From assembly GCF_047717795.1 (NCBI RefSeq), contig NZ_CP159808.1, forward strand, positions 868,001 through 932,000: a DNA stretch of 64,000 nt. The letters are read 5' to 3'. The position numbers were made by a program, and so were the translations under genes. This document shows, piece by piece, positions 25,117-34,707 of this stretch. The notes below the pieces were generated by a model, which made no database searches, was not told the origin of the DNA, and saw only the letters and a program-made list of their open reading frames with translations. The stretch comes from Marisalimonas sp016777705 (GTDB lineage Bacteria; Pseudomonadota; Alphaproteobacteria; Puniceispirillales; Marisalimonadaceae). Positions within the stretch are counted from its first letter, which is position 1. Each line of letters starts with the position of its first letter.

Positions 25117-25695
25117 ATGAATTTTAAATTAAGAAAAATAATTTTATTAAAAGAAGAAATTTTTCATGAAAATGGTCCACTTCAGTCTATTCCAAGAATA
25201 AGAGCAGCGGCTTTGGGTATTGTTTCTAACCCTTATGCGGGAAGTTATTATGAAGATCTGCAATCAGGGATGGAGCATCTTAAAGATCTTGGCTTAATGT
25301 TAACTGACCGTCTAATAGATACTTTGGGTGGTATTAATGGCATTGATGGGTACGGTAAAGCGGCTATTGCAGGAGAAAATGGAGAATTAGAGCACACAGC
25401 ACTTTGGCATGTGCCAGGTGGTTATGCAATGCGTCAAAGGCTTAAAAATTCTAAAGCGATAGTTCCTTCAGCAATGAAAGTAGCAGGAATGGGATCATCA
25501 ATTGATATACCTTTAGGTCATACAAATGCGGCATACGTTAGAAGTCATTTTGATGCATATGAGGTAAATGTAACAGATGCTCCAAGGGCAAACGAAATTA
25601 TGTTTTGCTTAGCAATGACTAAGGGACCTAGGATAAACAGTAGAATGGGTGGTTTAGAGGCTGATGAAGTTGTTGGAAAAGACGGTTTGAGATAA
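25117..25695 (+). CDS. DUF1185 'amino acid synthesis' family protein
   Basis: A 192-residue protein matching the PF06684 (AA_synth) pattern: RAAALGIVSNPYAG, the central GYGKAAIAGENGELEHTALWHVPGG, and the final ALGMTKGPRINSR-like block (here CLAMTKGPRINSR). The family name derives from genomic context in alphaproteobacteria; its biochemical activity is, to my knowledge, not established. It is convergent with the 2OG oxygenase gene, with only 4 bp between stops. Confidence 0.82.
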   Translation: MNFKLRKIILLKEEIFHENGPLQSIPRIRAAALGIVSNPYAGSYYEDLQSGMEHLKDLGLMLTDRLIDTLGGINGIDGYGKAAIAGENGELEHTALWHVPGGYAMRQRLKNSKAIVPSAMKVAGMGSSIDIPLGHTNAAYVRSHFDAYEVNVTDAPRANEIMFCLAMTKGPRINSRMGGLEADEVVGKDGLR

Positions 25696-25699
25696 AAAA

Positions 25700-26617
25700 T
25701 TACTTAATAATTTTATGAATATATGTTGAATTATACCTTTGTGATAAATACTCACCGGCTAATATATTTTTATTTTCTGAAATGACTGTATCATATTGAG
25801 GGTTAAAGAAAAAAGGGATTGAAAATCTTTCTTTATTGCCTCCTATAACTCTATGAGGAGTAGCTTTAATTTGTTTTTTTGACCATATTTCAAGCATATC
25901 TCCAAAATTTACTATTATTTCCTTTTTGTCGGCGAAAACCTTTGTCCATTTTTTGTTAGGTAATTCCACTTCTAAGCCAGGTGTTCCGTCAGTAAACAAA
26001 AGTGTTAAACATCCATAATCTGTATGAGGTGCTATACCGTAATCTTTTTTTGACATCTTTTGTGATCTCTTTGGATAGTAATTACATCTTAACAACGCCA
26101 TTGGTAATTCGAATTTATTTGCAAAAAAGTTACTTGAATAATTTAATGAAATCTCAATTTGTTTTAATATTGATATTGAAATTTCACTGCATGATTTATA
26201 AAATTCCATAATTTTGTTTTCAAACGAAGGGATCCCATCTGGCCAAATGTTTTTTGAATAATAGGGTAAATCTTGGAATTGATGGTTGACTTTAATATTC
26301 GGTCCACAGTCAAATATCTCCTTATTATCTGGATTAAAATCTGCATTAACTTGTTCTGCTTTTATTCCACCCCAACCTCTATTTGATGATGTTTTGGACA
26401 TGTTTACTTTGTCTTTTTCATCTAAATCTTGCTTAAAAAAATCTCTGTATAAAGCAAAAACATTATTAATATTTTGAAAGTTTATAGGATAATTTTTTAT
26501 TATTAAGAAACCGTAATCTGTAACAGCTTTTTTTAATTTCTTCTGTTCAATTTGATAGTCATTATGGCTTTCATTAGACAATGAATTAAAGTCTATCTTA
26601 GGAATTTGATTTAACAT
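25700..26617 (-). CDS. 2-oxoglutarate/Fe(II) oxygenase, isopenicillin N synthase-like
   Basis: The 305-residue protein carries the N-terminal DIOX_N segment (PKIDFNS, GFLIIKNYP) and the jelly-roll core with iron ligands H-T-D in APHTDYGCLTLL and a distal His in ATPHRVIGG, followed by RFSIPFFFNP with the 2-oxoglutarate-binding Arg. Such enzymes oxidise small molecules; in bacteria many act on gibberellin-like, purine or amino-acid substrates, and here it is not predictable. The ATG at 26617 is chosen because GGGA lies just upstream; the ATG four codons earlier lacks an RBS. Confidence 0.85.
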   Translation of the reverse strand: MLNQIPKIDFNSLSNESHNDYQIEQKKLKKAVTDYGFLIIKNYPINFQNINNVFALYRDFFKQDLDEKDKVNMSKTSSNRGWGGIKAEQVNADFNPDNKEIFDCGPNIKVNHQFQDLPYYSKNIWPDGIPSFENKIMEFYKSCSEISISILKQIEISLNYSSNFFANKFELPMALLRCNYYPKRSQKMSKKDYGIAPHTDYGCLTLLFTDGTPGLEVELPNKKWTKVFADKKEIIVNFGDMLEIWSKKQIKATPHRVIGGNKERFSIPFFFNPQYDTVISENKNILAGEYLSQRYNSTYIHKIIK

Positions 26618-26677
26618 AATTAATCCCATAAATATATTATATAAATACTTTAAGAATTAAATTATTTTTGTGAAGTT

Positions 26678-28180
26678 TTATTTTTTTGTCATATTAGTTA
26701 TAAAATTAGAGGCTTTGTCAAAAATCAATCTTTTTCGATCAATATTCATTCTTTCTAAAGAACCTACTAGAATTGAAAGTCGAGGATTACTTTTAAAATG
26801 AGAGATATTATCACTCATAAATTTCCAATATAAACCGTCAACTATATCACACCAACTGTCTTTTTTATAATTGCTCATCTTTAATATATAGTTAGAACCA
26901 CATGAGTATGGTTTAGTTGCAAATATTCCTCCATCAGCAAATGTTCCCATTCCATAGACATTTGGTACCATGACCCAATCTGAAGAATCTACAAACATTT
27001 CCATAAACCATTTATAAATTTCATTAGGATGGATTTTTGATAAGTTCATAATATTACAAATTATCATAAGTCTTGGTATATGGTGAGTGTATCCAAATTT
27101 TATACAATCTTTTATAGCATCATCAAGTGGAGTTATACCAGTTTTCCCTTCATACCAATGATTAGTGAGCTTTCTATCATGTTTCCAATAATTTGATTTA
27201 ATTTCTTCATTCCCTTTATAATGATAGACACCTCTTATGAACTCTCTCCAACCTATAATTTGACGAATGAAACCTTCTAGAGAATTTATTGGTATAGAAT
27301 GTGTTTTGGAGAACTCTAAAGCTTTATTGACAACTTCATCTGGAGTTAATAAGCCCATATTAAGAACTGGGCTTAAAGCACTATGAAATAAAAAATTATT
27401 TTCAAATCTTATTGCATCTTCATAATCACCAAATTTTGAAAATTTATTCTCTAGGAAAAGATCTAACCATTCCAAAGAATCTTTTCTATTTGTTGGCATC
27501 CATAAATAGTCTAAAGAGCCTGGGTGTCCATGAAATGTAGAGTTTATTTTTGATTTTAATGATTTAAATTTATTGTCTTTTTGAATAATTGGAAAAGATG
27601 GAATTTCAATGTTTTTAGGTATTTTTTTTCTATTTTCTTCATCAAAAGACCATTTCCCTCCTATAGGTTTATTATTTTCATCAGTAAGAATGCAGAGTTT
27701 TTGTCTAATTTTTTGATAAAAACTAGCCATTCTTATAGTTTTTTTTTGACTTAAAGCGAAGTTTTCAAATTCCAATCTTGATGTGATAAACATTGGGCTT
27801 TGAATAATTTCAAAACTTAAATTATTTTTATTTATGAAATCATTTAATTGTGTCTCAAAAAAATGGTCTTCAACTTCGAAACATTTAACAATATTAATGC
27901 TTTCTTTTTTTACAACTTTAAGGAATTTTTTTTCAAAATCGTCTTTAAAATCATCATCTTCAATAGAATGATAATATACGTTAAATCCATTTTTAATTAA
28001 ATTGTCTCTATATTGACGCATTGACCAAAGAAACATTAATATTTTTAATTTATGATGTTTATGTTTAGTTGTTAAGCCAAAATCTTCTGCCATGAAAATT
28101 GATTTTACTTTAGTTTTTTTAATGTGTTCAATAGGAAACAGTTGATTTCCTAATATTAGTAAAATTTTATTTTCAGACAT
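26678..28180 (-). CDS. FeS-BCP-type cryptochrome/photolyase (PhrB-like)
   Basis: This 500-residue protein matches the deoxyribodipyrimidine-photolyase-related family: N-terminal Rossmann part (LLILGNQLFP), then IIGWREFIRGVYH, GYTHHIPRLMIICNIM and WVMVPNVYGMGTFADGG in the FAD-binding helical domain. Characterised relatives repair (6-4) photoproducts or act as blue-light cryptochromes with FAD, a lumazine antenna and a [4Fe-4S] cluster. From memory of PhrB, the cluster needs four Cys; here one remains in DDAIKDC and perhaps one in DSWCDIVDGLYW, but the usual CxxC pair before it is absent and the loop is shortened. It may therefore lack the cluster. It suits a sunlit surface habitat. Confidence 0.85.
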   Translation of the reverse strand: MSENKILLILGNQLFPIEHIKKTKVKSIFMAEDFGLTTKHKHHKLKILMFLWSMRQYRDNLIKNGFNVYYHSIEDDDFKDDFEKKFLKVVKKESINIVKCFEVEDHFFETQLNDFINKNNLSFEIIQSPMFITSRLEFENFALSQKKTIRMASFYQKIRQKLCILTDENNKPIGGKWSFDEENRKKIPKNIEIPSFPIIQKDNKFKSLKSKINSTFHGHPGSLDYLWMPTNRKDSLEWLDLFLENKFSKFGDYEDAIRFENNFLFHSALSPVLNMGLLTPDEVVNKALEFSKTHSIPINSLEGFIRQIIGWREFIRGVYHYKGNEEIKSNYWKHDRKLTNHWYEGKTGITPLDDAIKDCIKFGYTHHIPRLMIICNIMNLSKIHPNEIYKWFMEMFVDSSDWVMVPNVYGMGTFADGGIFATKPYSCGSNYILKMSNYKKDSWCDIVDGLYWKFMSDNISHFKSNPRLSILVGSLERMNIDRKRLIFDKASNFITNMTKK

Positions 28181-28189
28181 TTAATTTAT

Positions 28190-29365
28190 TTACTCATATA
28201 TACTTATATTTGTTGTGTTTGCTGTGATGTAATCCCAATCATAAATAACCCCTAATCCAATTCCGGTTGGAACAGGAACACAACCGTCGCTTTCAATGCA
28301 ATCTATCATATCTGTATAGCCACAAGTATAAACTGGTGCCATTGTGTTGGGACAATCAGGACCAACAAGTGCAACTTCATAGAAATTTGAATTTCTAGTA
28401 GCTGCCATTACATGTCTATGTGCTGGGCCACAAGCATGAATTTCAACATCAATTCCAAATGCTTCACCTAAATGAGATATTTTCATTGCTCCAGTTATTC
28501 CCATATCATACTCTGGATCTGATCTTAAGAAGTCAGTTCCACCGGCAATTAAAAAGTCACACTTAGGCTCAATTCCTCTAATATGCTCAGTTTGTAATAT
28601 TGGAGTTTTTATCATCTCCCTGAGACGTTTATGAGAAAATGCTGAAACACCGCTATCTCTGTAAGGGTCTTCTAACCAAAAAAAATTAGCATCATCACAT
28701 GCTCTTCCAACATAAAGGGCATCTGCAAATGTTCTTAATTGACAGGCAGGGTCAAGCATCAAGGTCATTTTATTTCCAACATGTTTTGCAACGTAAAGTA
28801 CATTTTCAGCTTCTTCTTTTGCGTTTCCTTCATGCCACCCGTGTATTTTAAACGCCTTATAACCCATATCTAAACATTGAAAAGCAAAATCACCAAAAGC
28901 CTCTTTGCTATCTAAACCGCCGTTTCTATCACCATGATATGTACTTGCGTAAGCTGGAAGACGCTTTCTATAGCTTCCAAGTAAAATACTAATAGAACAA
29001 TTTAATTTTTTTCCAGCCCAATCCCATAATGCTATATCTAGAGGACCATGACCCATATGATCAAATTGTCTTAATTCTCTTTTGAAATCATCATAGATTT
29101 TTTCTCTCTCCTCTGCATTATATTCTAATAATTTAGGTGCTAGCATTTTTGACTGGGCACAAGCAGCTTGATTACCTCCCCAATGTGTAACATATTCACC
29201 TCTACATCCATCATCAGTTTCTACAACTATGGCATATTTATCCATTTTAGTAATTTGACCTTTTGCATAACCCACAGCGCCAATTGTGTTGGCATTAGTC
29301 AATAAGCCTAGGTTTTTGACAGAATGTGTAAATTCATGTATTTCAACTTTTTTAATTTGTGTCAT
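28190..29365 (-). CDS. Enolase-superfamily enzyme, mandelate racemase/muconate lactonizing type
   Basis: The 391-residue protein has the two-domain enolase-superfamily layout with acid/base and metal residues in order: KIHGW at the end of the second barrel strand, LMLDP, WLEDPY and LQTEHIRG for the three metal ligands, and VEIHACGPA with the catalytic His. The set fits sugar-acid dehydratases of the MR subgroup. Substrate unknown. It lies 9 bp downstream of the photolyase gene start on the same strand, so they may share a transcript, and it is divergent from the hydroxy-acid dehydrogenase at 29494. Confidence 0.85.
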   Translation of the reverse strand: MTQIKKVEIHEFTHSVKNLGLLTNANTIGAVGYAKGQITKMDKYAIVVETDDGCRGEYVTHWGGNQAACAQSKMLAPKLLEYNAEEREKIYDDFKRELRQFDHMGHGPLDIALWDWAGKKLNCSISILLGSYRKRLPAYASTYHGDRNGGLDSKEAFGDFAFQCLDMGYKAFKIHGWHEGNAKEEAENVLYVAKHVGNKMTLMLDPACQLRTFADALYVGRACDDANFFWLEDPYRDSGVSAFSHKRLREMIKTPILQTEHIRGIEPKCDFLIAGGTDFLRSDPEYDMGITGAMKISHLGEAFGIDVEIHACGPAHRHVMAATRNSNFYEVALVGPDCPNTMAPVYTCGYTDMIDCIESDGCVPVPTGIGLGVIYDWDYITANTTNISIYE

Positions 29366-29493
29366 TTGTTTACCTTAAATAAAAATTGAATAGACAAAAT
29401 CTAAAAAACTTATATGTTTTTATTTTCATCAGTTTTAGTAAATTTATTACTTTTAAAAATACTTACTACTCTAATCTATGTAAAGGATATTAA

Positions 29494-30642
29494 ATGAATT
29501 TAAATGATTGCTATAATTTTCAAGATTTTAGAAAACTAGCAAAAAAACGTCTACCTTCTCCTATTTTTCATTACATTGATGGGGCAGCAGATGATGAAGT
29601 CACTTATAACAGAAATACAGCAGCTTATAACGATGCAGATTTAATCCCGAATGTCTTAAGGGGTGTTGAAAATGTTGACTTATCAACAACTATTTTTGGA
29701 AAAAAACTTGATTTACCATTCTACTGCGCACCTACAGCTCTTCAGAGATTATTTCATTATGAGGGTGAAAGAGCGGTAGGAAAAGCAGCTCAGAAATTTG
29801 GTACTATGTTTGGTGTTTCTTCTTTGGGAACAGTAAGTGTTGAAGAAATATCATCTATAGTATCGACACCTAAAATGTTTCAATTCTACTTTCATAAAGA
29901 TAGAGGTCTTAATGATAACATGCTTGAGAGAGTTAAAGCAGCTAAATTTGACGTTTTAGCTTTAACTGTAGACACTATTACTGGTGGTAATCGTGAAAGA
30001 GACTTAAGAACAGGGTTTACATCTCCTCCAAGATTAACTTTGTCTAGTCTCTTTAGTTTTGCGTCTAAACCTATGTGGGCAATTAATTATTTAACAAAAC
30101 CAAAATTTGAACTACCTCAACTACAAGACCATGTGAGTGAAGGTACTAATACAGCTACTTCTATAGGTTCTTATTTCTCTTCCATGTTAGATCAGTCAAT
30201 GAATTGGAAAGATGCTGAAAAAATATGTTCAAAATGGGGAGGTCATTTTGCTCTAAAAGGTATAATGAGTGTAGAAGATGCCAAAAAAGCTGTTGACATT
30301 GGTTGTACAGGTATAATGGTTTCTAATCATGGAGGACGTCAGTTGGATGGAGCCAGGGCGCCATTTGATCAACTGGCTGAAATTGTTGATGCTGTGGGTG
30401 ACAAGATTGATGTTATTTGTGAAGGTGGAATTCAAAGAGGCACTCATATCCTCAAAGCTCTATCAGTTGGTGCTAAAGCCTGTTCTGGAGGAAGAATGTA
30501 TTTATATGCTCTTGCTTCTGCCGGTCAAGCAGGTGTTGAAAGAGCCTTAGGTTTGTATCGTAGCGAATTAGAAAGAGATATGAAGTTAATGGGATGCACA
30601 AATATTAAAGAGCTAAATAGATCAAATATAAAGTTTAGATAA
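29494..30642 (+). CDS. FMN-dependent alpha-hydroxy acid dehydrogenase, LldD-like
   Basis: The 382-residue protein matches the L-lactate dehydrogenase/glycolate oxidase family: FHYIDGAADDE, FYCAPTALQRLFH, QFYFHKDRG, LALTVDT and SNHGGRQLDGA with the catalytic His and substrate-binding Arg, then GGIQRGTHILKAL for FMN phosphate. It oxidises an L-2-hydroxy acid to a 2-oxo acid, passing electrons to the respiratory chain in LldD-type members. Its divergent neighbour is a sugar-acid dehydratase, so both might serve hydroxy-acid catabolism. A YczE gene follows after only 4 bp. Confidence 0.88.
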   Translation: MNLNDCYNFQDFRKLAKKRLPSPIFHYIDGAADDEVTYNRNTAAYNDADLIPNVLRGVENVDLSTTIFGKKLDLPFYCAPTALQRLFHYEGERAVGKAAQKFGTMFGVSSLGTVSVEEISSIVSTPKMFQFYFHKDRGLNDNMLERVKAAKFDVLALTVDTITGGNRERDLRTGFTSPPRLTLSSLFSFASKPMWAINYLTKPKFELPQLQDHVSEGTNTATSIGSYFSSMLDQSMNWKDAEKICSKWGGHFALKGIMSVEDAKKAVDIGCTGIMVSNHGGRQLDGARAPFDQLAEIVDAVGDKIDVICEGGIQRGTHILKALSVGAKACSGGRMYLYALASAGQAGVERALGLYRSELERDMKLMGCTNIKELNRSNIKFR

Positions 30643-30646
30643 CTTT

Positions 30647-31330
30647 ATGAACTTTTTAAATTTGAATTTAAAATCTTTCTTAAAAATATTTCTTGTTAGT
30701 TCAGTTCCTTTAGTCGATTGGAGTTCTTCTAAACCAAATAACTTAAAACCATCAATAAAAACATTTACTATTCTTTGTATAGGGCTCTTCATATTTGGGT
30801 TAGGAGAAAGCATTTTAGTTGTGTCTCAATATGGGGTTACACCTTGGACTGTCCTGGCAGAAGGTTTCGCTAAAAAAATAGATATTGGTATTGGTCTATC
30901 TACTTTTATCGTAAGCGTTATTGTATTATTTCTGTGGTTGCCTCTTAAGTTAAAACCTGGACTAGGTACAGTAATGAATATTTTTATTATTGCTATGACA
31001 ATGGGGGGCACAATTCCTTTTTTATATTTTTTAAACAATTTTTTTAATGGATTATTTTTATCTTTTTTTGGAACATTTTTAGTCGGCTTTGGGAGTGGTA
31101 TTTATTTAATTGCCAATCTTGGACCTGGAACCAGAGACGGTTTAATGACTGGTATATCAAAAAAATATAATAAGCCAATTAGTTTAGTAAGATTTAGTAT
31201 AGAATTTTTTGTGGTTTTCTTAGGATGGATCCTTGGTGGAACCTTAGGTATTGGTACTTTGATATTTGCAATCTTTATTGGACCTTCTGTGTCATTAAGT
31301 TTAAAAATAGTAAGTTTTTTTAATAAGTAA
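30647..31330 (+). CDS. YczE/YitT-family membrane protein
   Basis: A 227-residue protein with five hydrophobic segments and the YczE pattern: FGLGESILVVSQYGVTPWTVLAEGFAK, GFGSGIYLIANLGPGTRDGLMTGI and SLVRFSIEFFVVFLGWILGG, an apparent internal duplication (G-x-G-x-x-L/I ... G-x-x-P-x-D/T-x-L). Molecular function in this family is not established; an inner-membrane transport role is suspected. Start ATG at 30647 lies right after the LldD-like stop, suggesting co-transcription and perhaps transport linked to hydroxy acids. Confidence 0.78.
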   Translation: MNFLNLNLKSFLKIFLVSSVPLVDWSSSKPNNLKPSIKTFTILCIGLFIFGLGESILVVSQYGVTPWTVLAEGFAKKIDIGIGLSTFIVSVIVLFLWLPLKLKPGLGTVMNIFIIAMTMGGTIPFLYFLNNFFNGLFLSFFGTFLVGFGSGIYLIANLGPGTRDGLMTGISKKYNKPISLVRFSIEFFVVFLGWILGGTLGIGTLIFAIFIGPSVSLSLKIVSFFNK

Positions 31331-31335
31331 ATTTT

Positions 31336-32076
31336 TTATAAAGTTTTAACTAATAAAGAAAATCCAAGTATTATTAAAGTTATCAAAATACATATTCTAA
31401 ATTGCTTTTGGTTAAACTTATCTCTTATTTTTGTTCCTACTTGTTGGGCAATAAATGCTGGTATAATTAAGATTAAACTAAATATAAGATCTTCTTTAGT
31501 AGCAAATCCATAATATATTAAAGATCCATATAGAGGAAACGATCCAATAAAATACATAGTGGAAACTGTTCTCACAAATTTCTCTTTTGGTAAATCGATC
31601 GCAACTAAGTATGCTAACATTGGTGGCCCATAGAACGTAGATAAACCTCCTAAAATACCAGACCCAAAACCTATAAGAGATGTAATAGTATTCTCATGAT
31701 TTTTATTAATGTTTTTTATTTTTATTCCAAAACAATTTACTAATGCTGCAAAAATAATTGAAACTGCAATTATCTGTGTGATTGTATTTACATCAATTTC
31801 AAGAATAAGACGTGCGCCTATAATTAAGCCTATAATTAAACTTAAAAACATTGGTAAAAATCTATAACTACTTACACCTTGTCTAAACTTAATTTGTAAA
31901 AAATTAGTTAAGAATATAGGTGCGCAAAGAAGTATCATTGCCGTTGTTGGCGGAATAATAAATGCAATTATGGGTAGTGCAACCATAGGCATTCCAAATC
32001 CAAGGGTTCCTTTTACTAAACCACCTGCTAATACAGCCAATATAATTATAATAATAATTGTTGGATCATTATACAT
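31336..32076 (-). CDS. TauE/SafE-family (TSUP) transporter
   Basis: The 246-residue protein has eight or so hydrophobic segments and the TSUP hallmarks: GGLVKGTLGFGMPMVALPI at the start and the repeat-related GFGSGILGGLSTFYGPPML in the middle. Members export sulfite, sulfoacetate or related anions across the inner membrane. It converges with the YczE gene (5 bp between stops) and is divergent from the nitroreductase at 32164. No sulfonate metabolism gene is nearby to hint at a substrate. Confidence 0.85.
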   Translation of the reverse strand: MYNDPTIIIIIILAVLAGGLVKGTLGFGMPMVALPIIAFIIPPTTAMILLCAPIFLTNFLQIKFRQGVSSYRFLPMFLSLIIGLIIGARLILEIDVNTITQIIAVSIIFAALVNCFGIKIKNINKNHENTITSLIGFGSGILGGLSTFYGPPMLAYLVAIDLPKEKFVRTVSTMYFIGSFPLYGSLIYYGFATKEDLIFSLILIIPAFIAQQVGTKIRDKFNQKQFRICILITLIILGFSLLVKTL

Positions 32077-32163
32077 TGTTAAATTTTCAAAAGTATGTAA
32101 TTAAAATATAACATTTGTATTATTATTTTTAACAAGTAAAGCTTTTTATAGTAAATTAACTAA

Positions 32164-32739
32164 ATGAAAAATATAATAAAATTTTTACAATGCAGAAGAT
32201 CAATAACTGCTAAAAATATGATCTGCAATCAAGTAAATGAAGATGATCTGGATGATATTTTAAGCTGTGGCATCAGAGTACCAGATCACGGTGCTTTAAA
32301 TCCTTGGGAACTAATTGCTATCAAGGGAGACGCAAAACTAAGGATTGGTAATGATATTTTAGCAGAAGAATATCAATTAAATAACCCTGATGCATCTGAA
32401 GATGAAATCAATTACGAACGAAGTAGGCTTTGTAGGGCAAGCGTTGTTATTGCCGTTTTGTTTAAACCAGTTTCACATCCTAAAATACCTTTTTGGGAGA
32501 TGCAATTGTCATCCGGTGCTGTTTGTTCTAATCTTCTTATAGCTGCTCAATCTCTAGGTTATGCTGCTCAATGGTTAACTGAATGGTATGCGTATAACAA
32601 TTCAATGATTAAAGAGCTTGGAGGCAATCCTGACACTGATAAAATAGCAGGATTTATATATATTGGTGATAAAGATAAAACACCCGTTGAAAGAAGAAGA
32701 CCTAGTAAAGAAAAAGTAATAAGATATATTACTTCTTAA
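32164..32739 (+). CDS. Nitroreductase-family protein, YdjA-like
   Basis: This 191-residue FMN-fold protein has the small nitroreductase signatures CRRSITAKNM near the N terminus, RVPDHGALNPWELIAI, SSGAVCSNLLIAAQSLGYAAQWLTEW and the final FIYIGDKDKTPVERRRP, matching the YdjA-type branch common in alphaproteobacteria. It probably reduces nitro- or quinone-type compounds with NAD(P)H; the physiological role is unknown. It lacks the E-x3-Y/K lid of the IYD-like protein at 21219. It converges with the dehydratase at 32742 with 2 bp between stops. Confidence 0.82.
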   Translation: MKNIIKFLQCRRSITAKNMICNQVNEDDLDDILSCGIRVPDHGALNPWELIAIKGDAKLRIGNDILAEEYQLNNPDASEDEINYERSRLCRASVVIAVLFKPVSHPKIPFWEMQLSSGAVCSNLLIAAQSLGYAAQWLTEWYAYNNSMIKELGGNPDTDKIAGFIYIGDKDKTPVERRRPSKEKVIRYITS

Positions 32740-32741
32740 TT

Positions 32742-33722
32742 CTAAATAGATTGTGTTTTAAGGCAACTTTCGAAAACATTTTTGTCTACATTTCCACCTG
32801 ATGCAATTACTAAAACATTTTTATTATTAATATTTATTTTGTTTGAAATTGCAGCGGCTAAGGCTACTGCTCCACCTGGCTCTAGTACGATTTTAAAATA
32901 TTTGTATGCTGAATGCATTGCAATCAACGCTTCTTCATCAGTAACTGAAATTCCTGAGGTAAGATTTTTTTTATTAATAGGAAAAGTAATGTCTCCAGGT
33001 TTATTGGCTAAAAGGGCATCACATATAGATGTATTGATCATAGAGTTTACTATTATTTTATTTTCTAAAAGTGATTTTTTAGTATCATCAAAATGTTCTG
33101 GTTCAACTGAGTAGATATTAGTATTTTTAAATTTAGCCTTAACAGCTGTACTTAAACCGGCAATTAATCCACCACCTCCACAACAACATAAAACAATATC
33201 TGGAATAACTCCAATGTCTGTTAATTGCTCATTACATTCTAATCCAGCAGTACCTTGTCCAGTTATTACATTTATATCATCAAAGGGAGGTATTATTGTA
33301 GCATTTAGCTTTTTAGCATATTTTCTTCCAATTTGTTCTCTGGATTCATTTGTTCTGTCATATGTTACTATTGAAGGTCCCCAAAAAGCAGTACCATCTA
33401 ATTTGGCTTGAGGAGAATCTTTAGGCATTATTATTGTTGCTTTTCGACCTGTTATTTTAGCTGCTGCGGCAACCGCTTGTGCATGATTTCCACTTGACCA
33501 AGCTACAACTTGTTTTTCTTCCTTTGATAATTGTAAAATAGTATTCATTGCTCCTCTAAATTTAAATGCACCTCCTGTCTGAAGGTTTTCTGCTTTTAAA
33601 AATAATTTAGTATTGAAATTTTTGTCGATGTAGTCGGATCTTAATAAGGGAGTTTTTACTATTTTCCCTTTTAACCTTTTAGCGGCATTTAATATTGTTT
33701 CTAACGATACGTTATTTTCCAT
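32742..33722 (-). CDS. Threonine/serine dehydratase, PLP fold type II
   Basis: The 326-residue protein has the catabolic threonine dehydratase/serine racemase layout: AENLQTGGAFKFRGA with the PLP-binding Lys, SSGNHAQAVA for the substrate loop, CCGGGGLIAGLS as the glycine-rich phosphate loop, and VIASGGNVD near the end. It would deaminate Thr or Ser to 2-oxobutyrate or pyruvate, or a related hydroxy-amino acid. No C-terminal ACT domain is present, so isoleucine feedback is unlikely and a catabolic role is favoured over ilvA biosynthesis. Confidence 0.85.
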   Translation of the reverse strand: MENNVSLETILNAAKRLKGKIVKTPLLRSDYIDKNFNTKLFLKAENLQTGGAFKFRGAMNTILQLSKEEKQVVAWSSGNHAQAVAAAAKITGRKATIIMPKDSPQAKLDGTAFWGPSIVTYDRTNESREQIGRKYAKKLNATIIPPFDDINVITGQGTAGLECNEQLTDIGVIPDIVLCCCGGGGLIAGLSTAVKAKFKNTNIYSVEPEHFDDTKKSLLENKIIVNSMINTSICDALLANKPGDITFPINKKNLTSGISVTDEEALIAMHSAYKYFKIVLEPGGAVALAAAISNKININNKNVLVIASGGNVDKNVFESCLKTQSI

Positions 33723-33818
33723 AATTAATTAAATCCTAAAATAATCTTTATAGTTAACCTTGTTAATTTTAAATGAGATGTCTATGATATACAAACGTTA
33801 TTTATATTGGAGAATTTT

Positions 33819-34694
33819 ATGCTTTTTCATAGTTCGTACACGGCTCTTTTAACGCCATTTAAAGATAATAAAGTTGATTATTCATCTTACAAAGAACTAA
33901 TTGATTTCCAGATAAACAATGGAACACATGGATTAGTTCCCGTTGGAACGACGGGAGAATCTCCAACATTATCTCACGATGAACATAAAAAATTAATTGA
34001 AGTTTGTATTGAGCAATCAAATGGAAGAGTTCCTGTTATTGCGGGTGCGGGCTCAAACTCAACTTCTGAAGCTGTTGATTTCGTTAAACATGCATGTTCT
34101 GCAGGTGCTGATGGTTTATTAGTTGTGACACCTTATTATAATAAACCAACTCAATCTGGGCTTTTAGCTCATTATAATGAATTAATTAAACATGCCTCTA
34201 AACCTATCATTATATATGATATTCCCGGTCGTTCAGTTATTCAAATGACTGATGAAACAATGGCAAAATTAGCTCAAGATCAATTTATTGTTGGAGTTAA
34301 GGATGCAACCGCTGATTTAACTAGACCTACAAGATTACAAAATATTATTGGTGATAATTTCATTCAATTATCAGGTGAAGATGGAACAGCTTTAGCTTAT
34401 TTAGCTGCGGGGGGGCATGGGTGTATTTCTGTAACAGCCAATATTGCACCTAATTTATTATCACGAATGCACAACGCTTGGAAGCAAGGTGATATTAATA
34501 CTGCTCAAGAAATTAATAAAAAATTAATGCCTTTACATGACGCTCTTTTTTGTGAAACAAGTCCAGGTCCATTGAAATATGCTGCTTCTTTATTAGGAAT
34601 TTGTTCATCTGATGCAAGGTTGCCTATAGTAGAAATTGAAGAAGATAGTAAGTTGAAGGTTAAAGACGCCCTTAAAAAAACAGGTTTGATTTAA
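33819..34694 (+). CDS. dapA: 4-hydroxy-tetrahydrodipicolinate synthase
   Basis: This 291-residue enzyme condenses pyruvate with aspartate semialdehyde, the first step specific to lysine and diaminopimelate synthesis in the cytosol. Visible motifs are VPVGTTGESPTL, GAGSNSTSEA, the YYNKPTQSGL loop with its catalytic Tyr, IIYDIPGRS and GVKDAT with the Schiff-base Lys. The ATG at 33819 is chosen because GGAG lies at ideal distance; an in-frame TTG at 33807 overlaps that RBS. It heads the housekeeping run with smpB, 13 bp later. Confidence 0.95.
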   Translation: MLFHSSYTALLTPFKDNKVDYSSYKELIDFQINNGTHGLVPVGTTGESPTLSHDEHKKLIEVCIEQSNGRVPVIAGAGSNSTSEAVDFVKHACSAGADGLLVVTPYYNKPTQSGLLAHYNELIKHASKPIIIYDIPGRSVIQMTDETMAKLAQDQFIVGVKDATADLTRPTRLQNIIGDNFIQLSGEDGTALAYLAAGGHGCISVTANIAPNLLSRMHNAWKQGDINTAQEINKKLMPLHDALFCETSPGPLKYAASLLGICSSDARLPIVEIEEDSKLKVKDALKKTGLI

Positions 34695-34707
34695 ATAGAA
34701 ACCTATA

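Noticed and set aside
26002..26477. Small plus- and minus-strand frames within the 2OG oxygenase gene
   Set aside because: They are out of frame with a well-supported enzyme and show no motif.
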